DNA from: Serripes groenlandicus
Taxonomy: Eukaryota > Mollusca > Bivalvia > Cardiida > Cardiidae
Assembly (NCBI GenBank): GCA_031761405.1
Contig: JASEVX010000008.1
Span: 40,651,175 to 40,715,174, forward strand
Length of the DNA: 64,000 nucleotides
Direction: 5' to 3'
Below are positions 32,638 through 64,000 of this stretch, one piece after another. The translations under genes were made by a program, and so were the position numbers. Position 1 is the stretch's first letter. The number at the start of each line of letters is the position of its first letter. Under the pieces are notes generated by a model that saw nothing but the letters and a program-made list of their open reading frames with translations, had not been told where the DNA came from and searched no databases.

Positions 32638-34067
32638 TAGGGATGGCAACGGTTACCGATATTACTAACCGGTTACTCGTATAATTTAGTAACCAGTTAC
32701 TCTGTTTAATTAAAGTGTCATTTCTATCCAGAGGGAAGAAAACTCATGTAAAAAAGTTCAAATCTATTTTTTTAAAAGTAAGTAGCTGAATGGGTTTAGG
32801 ATTAACCACAAACATGTTACCCAAGAGCCCACACCCACAAATGATACTTTTCTCCAAGATTTCAGGATTTTAAAAACGGAGCTGTTCATGTACATTTTCA
32901 TTCCAGAATGTATTTAAAGGTTGGATGTCATATACAAACCGTGTTGAGATAAAATGTACATAACTGTTATAAAAACACACTCAGTTCAATGAGGCATATA
33001 CATTAATTATGTATATCCCATACACAGCATAATTGAATAATGCTTTAACACTAGATAAACACACTAATTGTGTATCTGTGCTTCAATGAACTGAGTTATT
33101 TTTATAACAGTTGACTTGTGTACACTTTATTCCCCCCCCCCCCCCCCCCCCCGAATGTTTGTATTAGACACAAACCTTTAAGGTACCTACCGAGCAGGGA
33201 AAAACAACTTTATTTAAATAATTAAAATATGAAAGCTTTCTCATACTACAGTCTAATTAGAATCAAACATGTTCTCATAAAGGTTTCTAAGGGAAAACAA
33301 TTGTTATTTTACTTATTTTTATTATGAATTTCTATAAGAGGGCAACTTTAATAACCGTATAGACTCATAGACAATAAATCCGAGTTTTGTTATTGTTCTT
33401 TTAACTCGCATTTCCGGGTCATGTATAAATCAGACTAGAACGTTGTTATCTTAACGTTTTCGTTCGTGTCAACCAACTTTTTTAATTTTATTTTTTTAAT
33501 TTATAGTTGAGAAAATATATTTTTCTTTTTAACGAAGTGACCGTTATACGATGTATAATATGTTGAATGAAATTGATGCATAGCTGCATATATTTAGATA
33601 CCAACTCCGAGGGGAAATGTGTTAGCAAACTACTCTTTAAATTTTCTAATCCAATTGGTAAATAATTTACAAATACAACAATTGGAATTTATCAAATACA
33701 TTCCAATAACATTAATAAGTCCTTATCATATATTTCTAGCCTTGTATTGGACATCAATTTTTTTTTTTTAAAGAAACAAACTGTCTTGTAATTAATCGTT
33801 TGATCAGTCACAATTATTCGATAACGAACGGTCATCAGTACTATCGAGCGCGGCCGTTTTCACAGTTATGTAAACATTCCCGATCGAGGTGTGAATAATT
33901 TACTTCTGGTCAGATACGTGTGACAAATTGAAAAGAACAAAAGGTGTAATACAACTGTGTATATAATTTATCTATTTTTCCGAGTACACTCGGTTACTTG
34001 AATTACCAACCGATTAATCGAAAAACATACGGTTAACCGGGTAACCGATTAATCACTGCCATCCCTT
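32638..34067. mobile_element. Non-autonomous hAT-like element with exact 8-bp target duplication
   Basis: TIRs (T/A)AGGGATGGCA at both ends, with subterminal GGTTACC/GGTAACC motifs. They are flanked by ATATATAC at 32630-32637 and 34068-34075. An 8-bp duplication and AGGG(A/T)TGGCA ends are hAT traits. No transposase ORF was found in 1.43 kb. Confidence 0.88.
33134..33152 (+). repeat. Poly-C tract inside the hAT-like element
   Basis: The matching poly-G lies at about 31,771-31,792 in the inverted partial copy, so the tract was part of the ancestral repeat. Confidence 0.8.
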
Positions 34068-34075
34068 ATATATAC

Positions 34076-35640
34076 ACGTGTATATCTCGTATTTAACATT
34101 TGGTCTGTTTAAGAACTTCATTAATGGGATTTATTATTTTAGATCTTAATTCATTTAAACTACACCAATCAATATCATTAACACATTTCAATGAGCGTTT
34201 ATGCGCGTTGAACAGGGGTGTTTATACAGTGATCATTCCATATCTCCAATGATTAAAAAAAGTAATTGTTACTAGCGCCTTTACCAATGGGCTAAATTAC
34301 ATATGTGAAAAGGTAGCCAGCTGCATTGGAAGATTGTATCTTTTTTCCTATAAAACCAGGGGAAAAATGTAAGGTGAACTGATTAACATTGAAAATAATG
34401 TTAAGCTCAAGTCAATCAATCAACCATGGTAAGAGTCAGTTTCCAATTATATTTATTAATAGTTTAAAAATAGGTGGCATTTGTAAAAAGAAATCAGAAC
34501 ATTCTTCAAAGCCTTCTGGTACTGTTTTTCATCAACATCCCTGGAAATCGTTGTATGTTACACTCCTGGCCTTGTACTGATATGTACTAATTGAACTAAA
34601 TTCAAAAAGACAAGTTTGTGTTCTTTTAATAAATGTTTTTCAAATTCCTTGTTGTTACTTTCTACAACTTGTTTCTTGTTTTGGGACTGACATTGCTCAA
34701 TAAATTGTTATTGCTTTCACACGACATAGGCTGTGCCAATTAACATAATAAACATAATTTCACAGATTAAATTTGTTATCCTCATAAGTTTAAAAAGTAG
34801 ACCATATCAGCTGAACAGTTTATTTACATTTACATTGTTGCATACATGTTAGCCTAATTAAAAACTTTACTTCAAACATAAACAGTATCTTGTTAAATCC
34901 GTTTGAATTAATTAAACAATTTTTGTTTATATTAAGATGGGCGCCCTTGAGTCATTGATACATAGCATATATGTATGGCGCAAGCAAAATGCCTGTTGCG
35001 AGTTCAATGACGATTTAAAAAGTGGAATATAATTAATTGGGTGCGAAAAATACGATTTTCTTTATTTCTATTTACATTTTGTTTATCAGAGTTTGTTCTT
35101 TTCTTAATATCTTTCAAGCCAAATAAATATCTAAAATCACCTATATTTTAGCATTTTAGGGTGTAATACTAGGTTATTGAGCAACCTTGGAAGTTTTCAA
35201 CAAGTGTCAAGATCGAGTCATCGTGACATACTAGACATTGGATAAGAAATTAAGCAAAATACTATGCATGTTTCCAAATAGCATTGCATTGGAGAAAACA
35301 AAGCAAAATCTATTTTCTGTCATGTTAATAATATATTTTGTGCTTAATAAAATGTTCTAAGTTGTTGTGGTGAGTCAAAAGGCTGCCTTATTATATTAAA
35401 CAAACAACAAACAAACAAATGGTTTTCTTTTTTAACTAATTAACCAATCAGAGTTCAAGCTGCGATCACTGCCATTTTTTTTAAATAGTAGACTAGAAAC
35501 AGTCCATACATTTTACTATTTAAGTAATATATCCATTAAGGTGTTATGCAATCTACACATATTTGAACTTAAAAAATACTTTTCAGTAATGTGAATCTAC
35601 TACTCAAAATACAAAATGACGTTATTTAATGCTGATATTG
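34076..35640. other. Intergenic, one SINE fragment
   Basis: 34,280-34,426 is a diverged forward SINE piece (CCAATGGGCTAAAT, GTGAAAAGGTAGCCAG, CAATCAATCAACC). The rest is AT-rich without recognised features. Confidence 0.4.
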
Positions 35641-36530
35641 TAATGGTACTTCAACATTTACGTTTGCTGCATGTCTTATCCGGGACGAGTAAATCATCGT
35701 AAATAGCACGAAATAAAAAGAAATACGAGGTGAATTAAATACAAACTTATAACATTTGAAACATGAATTTCTTTTCATATGTATCATAGATAAGTGTTTT
35801 TAAACAATCACAACCGTGGTATTTTCGAGGCATTTACATTTAGTTTATCCTAATAACAACTCGTCCTCCCTTGCGAAATCTGAAAAACGAATAAAGATAT
35901 AGATTTTGTTTTATATTAGTTGTTCGATGAATCAGTAAAATGGCTAGTACAGGACGTAAAAAACGTTTTGAAACTATACAGAAAACAACTGAAATTATTG
36001 ACAGCCAATAACATCAGCGAATGCATTTTGACTAATATTTGGAATGAAATGGTAAATTCTGTATCAACGGATTCGGACACTAATTTTTCGAACGTTTCAA
36101 ACATATAAAATGTCATGCTGGTGAAAAGTTCAGTCAGAAAACAAGATCCAACTGGAAGAAAAAGTATCCATAGCTTGATGTGAACGAGACAAACACTACT
36201 TTTAGATGTCACTCTGCATACAGATGAAATCAAAACAAATTTTGAAAGGTGTCAGGGCGTTTGAGGGATCCAAAAATACACAGATATTAGATGCATTAGT
36301 TAAATAACATGGAAATAACATGGAAATAGTGTGAGAAAAGGAGAATTTGCTCATCATGTCTCCCTTTTCCACGATGAATCGTACACAAAAAGTAAGGAGG
36401 CAACGAATAAAACAAATAGTATTCGCATAATTCAAATATTAGACCTATTTGTGCATGCTTTCGTTATTTGCTTTTAAGTCATCTTATTTTTGTCTTATTT
36501 TGTTCAAATCCCAGGACTCGAATTTACATA
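35641..36530. other. Intergenic, old repeat and MITE scrap
   Basis: 35,790-35,935 resembles 5,580-5,760. 36,325-36,375 keeps GTGAGAAAAGGAGAATTTGC and TCATGTCTCCCTTTTCC, a MITE hairpin remnant. Overlapping short frames at 35,916-36,233 show no motif. Confidence 0.35.
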
Positions 36531-36540
36531 TCCGTTCAAC

Positions 36541-36569
36541 CAGGGACACTATGTAATATAGTGTCCCTG
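36541..36569. mobile_element. 29-bp hAT-like micro-element
   Basis: CAGGGACACTAT, 5-nt centre, ATAGTGTCCCTG: perfect 12-bp inverted ends of CAGGG type. They are flanked by GTTCAAC at 36534-36540 and 36570-36576, each followed by C. Confidence 0.7.
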
Positions 36570-36576
36570 GTTCAAC

Positions 36577-38038
36577 CGATGAATTATAATGAAAAGAATG
36601 TTCTTGCAAAATACGTCAGAAAAGCGCTCAGATTTTAATTAATTCATCAATTATTTAATGTATTTTTTACGAATTATTTAGTTCTGATTATCATTAAAAA
36701 TAACTAACATATTGTTGAAAATGACGTGAAATGTTCCCAACCCTCAAATCTTTTCGAAAACATGACATTTCCGAAAGAGACCGTCATGAAGGGTGTATAT
36801 CGTTATTTAAGCAGAAATGCAGAACTGCCCGTAGGAGCAATTTAACCTTTCTTTTGCTGTATGCATGCAACTGAAATATTGTTGAAAGTGGGCACGAAAT
36901 GTTCCCAGTACCAGATTGTTATTCAACATAAATACGAAATCGGATAATTACAAGGCCACGATGATGGATTTGTCTGTATCATTCTAAAAAGCCGTAACCA
37001 CATGTTTCACAAGGATTATCAGTTTGACATATTATCAACAGTATTGACACCTTTACAATAAGCGTAAATGGACCATCGGTAACACTTTCGTTGCAGTTCT
37101 GAAATAAAAAAGCGTGGGTAAAAATGTCAAGTGTCGTCAACTTGATTTATATTTATTAGAAAACTCCTGATTTTCATACAATATTCATATCGTGATATAG
37201 CATTCGAATATTCGTTGCCATTCCTAAAAAAAGCAATTTGAAACAAATTAGGGAGTAAAATTATTCCTGTTACTTAATTTAAAAAAAAGCAATTGTCTTG
37301 GGAAAGCAGTGGAGTAAAAACCCAAATCACACCAAAAGCTTTTTATAACCCTGGCGTGTTCTGTTATTTATTTTTTAAATGAACGATGTAGACCTATATT
37401 AGACTGCGTGACACATATGGCACAATGCTCGTCATGCCATAAACAGGGGAGACAATGTACCACTGTTTAAGCCGTACTAATTATTGACTAATTTGACTGT
37501 TATCTGCTCTTGTTAGGAAATTACCGGACATTTACATAATATTCGGGATGTATACATCGAAAGTGATGCCGGAGGGCAGTAAAGAGATACACAGGATACG
37601 TCATTGTCTATGCTGGTAATATATGGGGTAATAAAACTAGGGTTTTAAGATTTCGATATATTTTAATCAATTTATCGAACCCCGATGCTAACCACTTAGA
37701 AGATTCTTGAAAACACAATGTTTTCAACTTTATTCAATTGTTATAAAGTTTTCATATGCTTATTTTTTATTTAGTTTTAGATCAACTAAACTGAAGGCTC
37801 AAGTCTGTCTTTCTGAATCTTGGGTGTATTTTCAATGGTAAAATGACTTCAATTGCACAACTGTCTATAATCAATAACGATGAACGGCTGGAGTTTTGGA
37901 GACTTTTTATAATTAAAGAACATTCACAACTTCGTAGTCAATAGAAATGTAATTCATGATTATGTTAACTTGGCTCCTGTTTTTTTTATATGCCTCGTAA
38001 TTGTTTACTATAGCATCAACTTCAATTAATTAAGTGCT
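36577..38038. other. Intergenic, no gene recognised
   Basis: AT-rich single-copy-looking sequence; short frames only. Confidence 0.4.
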
Positions 38039-38245
38039 GTTAATTAATCCTTTCCAATATACAACAACTCTGTAACAGACGACTTTGGAAACACATAGGC
38101 GAATAAAATTATTAAATTTCTTTAAATTATAGTATAATAATTGAATAGATTTAAAAATATTGCGGCAACAGAATACATTGCGCAAAATAAGACCAATTTC
38201 TCCTTTGCGCACAATGTTTTCAAAAGTCGTCTGCTGCACATGAAT
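38039..38245 (+). mobile_element. MITE copy outside the main cluster
   Basis: TTAATCCTTTCCAATATAC at the left, AGACGACTTTGGAAACAC, then AGACCAATTTCTCC and AAAAGTCGTCTGCTGCA. The right end is eroded. Confidence 0.55.
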
Positions 38246-41200
38246 CAATACAAAGATGGTTTGCAAATGCATTATAGATATGCAGGATGCGGGTAAATGC
38301 GTAAATATATGGGAAAATGTGTTTAAGTCCCATTGTCGTAAAATCTAAAAATAATTCGAAAAATGAGACTTATATTAGTAAAAATTAAATAAGGTAAAAA
38401 ACTAGGCATATATACTTAAATATGTTTTATTATGAAGTATATTTAGTTAAGATTCTTAAACAGACTTATTTATTGGGTGCGGGGAATGCCTATTTCGATT
38501 TACTTATTGCCAGTTATTTTGTTCATGCACTGGATCAGTTCAATGATTTTTTATATTTTGCGCAATGTTGTAGATACTCCTAGTTCTTTTAATTTGAGTT
38601 TAAGGTCAGGGAAAGCTTAATTCATTCGGGCATTTCCGAGAACTGTCCGGATCATCTTGCACTCCGCAGTCTTAATATTCCATTAATTGAATCCCGTTTC
38701 TGGTACCTTATTTTGTTTCTTGTAATAATAGGTATATATTCGAGTTCCATTTAACAAATTGTTAAAAATTGAAAATAATTGAAATTTTTATTTTTATTTT
38801 TAACAATCGAACAATCATAAGTCAAATACTTAATCAGAGACATATTTATTTCTGCATTCATTTATCAGGAAATGTAAATCGTCGGAATCGAGATCGAGAA
38901 GCTGACCTGTGGCGCAGATGTAATATCTACATTATCGATAATTTTTCCTAATCGTGTTGAAAAATATAAACTTTGTACAATTAGACACAATACACACACG
39001 ACAAACCAATTAACATATGTCCCGGTATAAATATTCCGATAATACTCGGTAAACATCGGGAGCTTTCGCTAGCAATCACGGACACCTATATTTACGCTGA
39101 AAAGTTAGTAGTACTTATATAAAATGTTAAAAAGGACCAACATGTTATTACTTTATTGTAATAAAATATATGTCAAATAAAAGGTAAATGAATTTTCTAC
39201 ATTATACCGTAAGTGCCATGTTGATTTCTTATTTCTAAAAAAAGATATTCACTGAAGAACGTGTAAAAAATAGCGGGAAAATACCGTTTTCTTAACGGTT
39301 TATATGTAATAAAGAGGGAAATTAGGGTGACTGTATTCAAAGTTAAAAAGGACCAAAATATTATAATTATAAAACAAATAATTTTTTTTATTTATATTCA
39401 GGAGATATTTTTCTTGAAAACTTTATAAGTGCCTTTTTAAATGTTTGCAAAATAAAATTGTTATTGAGTAAAAACTAAAAATGTAATGTAATTTTAGTTA
39501 TCGATATTTGACAGTCGCTAATTCTTATAGTTGGATATGATGTGCCTCATTAGCCGAATGTTTAATATGACGTGGGCTTTTATACATATCAAATACTTTT
39601 TCCACAAACACACGGTTTTTGTCATTTACAATGGTCAGTCAATTTCAAATTCATTTAAGCGCAGGCAAATGCATTTAAGTTCATTATATGATAAAAAAGC
39701 TTTCAAAGTGTTGGTTGAGTAGTTTTTATTTAATTTGTTCGCAACTCTATATTAAATACGCGGACATTGTCACGCGTAAATACAACACGAAGGATTGGTA
39801 ATGTACCGTCATCGAAATATGATGTAACATCATCGAATTATGATGAAACGTCATTCAAAATGCGGTATTGTGACGTCCGTTCTTGCTGCCATCTTTCTGG
39901 AGTCTGCTGAACAAATATTCAGAGGAAAGTAAAACTATTGTGATTTTTTATGATAATTTTAAGAAGCTGAATGCGAGTGTGATCGAGAATGTTGATACTG
40001 GTGATAACATTGATTTTGTTTATTTGCCTTATAACAATGCTATGTTAAATTCTTAATTACTTTACAGTAGCAGCGATTAAGATCTCGCGTTCTTTGCTTT
40101 TGTGCGAAGTTAATGAATTCTAAAAATGACAAAATATTACATATTTTGTATAAAACTGCATTGTCTTTACACAACGATAACATACTTATTTCTACATGGA
40201 TCACTTTTTTAAAAATACATTAGAAAGTTTAGTTAAGGACTATTTCCGAACATTTCATAAACCATTTTAAAACTATAGCTAGACAATGACTGCATCACTA
40301 ATAGTTTTGTCAGGTTTGGGAAAGCACTATTAATGTATTCCTAACATGCCTTGTATATCGTATATATAAAAAGACTATTGTTTTAAGAGTATAAAGATAT
40401 ATTGCCTGTTAATCTAAGAAAGTTTCTTCGTAAATTTAGGACTATAAACCATTCATGCCAATAGAAAATGCCGCCATCTTGGCATTGGACGTAATCAAAG
40501 ATTATGTACTCTCTGTTACAAGAATAGTATTGGTGATGACTTTCATTATTTGTTTGTGTGTGATAATTTCAATGAAGAAATAATGATATATTTTCCAAAA
40601 TATTATTATAACCATCCTAACTCTCACAAACTTGATGATCTTATGAACTTAAAAACTAAAAAAAAAATCGCAAATTAGCTTTTATTTGTTAAACCATTTT
40701 ATTAAAGTTTAAATTAAAGTCATTTTTCGAACACTCAACATTCCTTTAATCATAGAGGATCTTAATTGTAGTCATACGACTGCATGCATCTACTGTTTCA
40801 TATTATTATGATTTCAAATATTTGTTATTATTTTTTATAATTGACTGTTTCATTAACCTTTTAGCCTGTTGTTATCACAGATGTATTATATGCCTTGGTA
40901 TGAATAAAATGTTCAAATGTTCATTTACATTTGAGGTCAAATTACGCTAAATACATCCGCAGCCATGCTGATCTAATTCATGTCAGCCAAATAGTCCCTA
41001 AGAAATCTTTGTTTTCGAGGACATGAATGTATATCTTCGCCGGAATGCTTTGAATATATGACATTGAATTTATATTCACTGGAAATGATTGATCCGATCA
41101 TTTTTAGTATTTTGACATTGTTTGTAAGTGAAAGTAGAGAATGTGAAAAATAAACCAGTTTCGTCCCAGCCCGATTTCGTCCAAATGACGATAACCATGT

Positions 41201-42334
41201 TTGGGTCACTTCAATGCTAAGATCTTACTGTTATCAGTTGATGAAGGGTGTTCTACCTGAGAAACGCTTAGAAAGTGTGACAATTGAGGGTTGAAACTGG
41301 TTGATTTACATGGACACAAATAAATAATTTATTTGGTGTATTGTGACCTTGAGGGTATTCTAAACAAATGCTTTATCAGATAGGTCTTGTATATACGATT
41401 CACTGTGTGTACATGCATCAACAGCAATGGAACAAACATTTTCTGATTAATCTCAACATATTATTTCCCTTTTCTGTGCAAATCGAGCCAAAAATGATCC
41501 GATTTCGCGTTTATAGAATATTTGTAATCAGAAGTCGACGTCACTTAATCAATGGATTGAGATCGGAATGTTTTATATCTTAAAAGATTGATGTATTTGC
41601 TTTCTAAATGGCAAAATATTAATTAGTCAGACCAGAAAAAAAATCTTTACAAAACGTAAAACTATGTAATTAATGTTGCAGTAGCACTTTGCCTCTTTGT
41701 TTATTGTTATCTCGAGCTTCGGTCTTGTGAGGTAGCAATGTTTACACGTGATTCTTAAGAAAATACAAAACAATTATCGTCACTACAACATAATATTCCC
41801 TATGCATTGATCGTCTGGTCTGATGGCACCATATATGCAGTAAACACGAGAGTCATATGCAATTGTAATTTACTTATTTGGACTGTTCTGGCCTCGCCGG
41901 TATTTTACGGGTGAACAGCAACAGTAATTGTTTAAACTTTGTAAAACATATCAATGTTATAATGTTCTATCACTAGTGATCCATAATATTATTATCTTAA
42001 CATATACATGGCTTTTTATATATGTTGTATCAACGCCACCTATTTGGCCGCTAAGGGACATCCCGTCATTCACTTGATTTGACTTTAAGACGTAATTTTC
42101 TCTTTAGTCTATAGATAGTAAAGGTTTAATTTAAACAACACGTGTTTGTGTGATAATTTATTTTAAAATCTTATTTTATTTTTAATCAGGGCATTATAGT
42201 CAAAATACGTTTTATTGATAATAGTAAGAACAAATAATAAGTGCGATAATTAATCTAGGAACATATACATAATATTGAACAAGTATTCCCTTTGATTGAG
42301 ATCAATATCTAACTAGTATCCATTATATTCACAG
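38246..42334. other. Upstream of the kinase-KEN gene; no exon identified
   Basis: About 4 kb of AT-rich sequence. The exons upstream of the kinase domain and the promoter should lie here or further left, but I could not recognise any exon with confidence. Confidence 0.4.
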
Positions 42335-63731
<21,397 letters not shown>

Positions 63732-63925
63732 GTAAGCCTTTAACACTCGAAGTAATTCTTTAAGTACATGTCTGTTCACAGGTATCTTTAATTTATTTAT
63801 TATAAACCTTTGTAACTTTAGAATTGTGCAGCTACAATATAGCATTCCTCGAATGCCGCACCGTTTATGTCTTTATTACTCAAATGTTTTCACTTGATTT
63901 ATGTCCTCTTTTGATAAATAAATAA

Positions 63926-64000
63926 CACATTTAATGCATAAACGTTTAATGCATAAACGTTTAATGCATAAACGTTTAATGCATAAACGTTTAATGCACA
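63926..64000 (+). repeat. 15-bp tandem repeat at the window edge
   Basis: TTTAATGCATAAACG repeats four to five times and runs off the end. The unit contains the palindrome ATGCAT. Confidence 0.9.

Overview
The window is animal nuclear DNA, AT-rich and crowded with transposable elements. It is most likely from a bivalve mollusc. The reasons are tRNA-derived SINEs with CAAT-type tails, a pearl-like element built on a 161-bp tandem repeat, recurrent interspersed repeats opening AGCTCACCTGAG, a LINE carrying a 2A-like peptide, and a tyrosine-recombinase retroelement. The species cannot be named from sequence alone. No bacterial, rRNA or CRISPR feature was seen.

Layout. From 0.4 to 19.7 kb there is a dense cluster of more than 25 copies and fragments of one roughly 240-bp MITE family, with CCCTTTCCC...GGGAAAGGG ends at TTAA sites (piggyBac-like) and a strong internal hairpin. 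SINEs, a 1.2-kb pearl-like element, a MULE-like foldback with a 9-bp target duplication, a hAT-like element and a perfect 85-bp-arm palindrome are interleaved with it. From 19.7 to 31 kb there are further repeats and one full-length LINE (23,062-27,831) with an 11-bp target duplication; its ORFs carry only three single-frame breaks. A hAT-like element with an exact 8-bp target duplication occupies 32.6-34.1 kb, and part of it is repeated in inverted orientation just upstream. From 34 to 42.3 kb I see no convincing gene.

The only host gene runs on the + strand from about 42.3 kb past the right edge. Its largest exon encodes a kinase C-lobe followed by a KEN endoribonuclease domain of the IRE1/RNase L type. 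Fifteen further exons were located by their splice sites. All keep one open frame and encode a Ser/Thr/Pro-rich linker (with duplicated exons), a von Willebrand factor A domain and a MIB/HERC2 domain. A kinase-KEN-vWA-MIB protein is an architecture I do not know and is the main finding. The kinase N-lobe (42,335-42,610) carries frameshifts and stops, so the locus may be a pseudogene, may make a protein lacking the N-lobe, or may be mis-assembled there.

The gene's introns hold later insertions: a degenerate DIRS/Ngaro-like retroelement of about 5 kb (itself carrying a TIR element), two AGCTCACC repeats, long microsatellites and a decayed copy of a linker exon.
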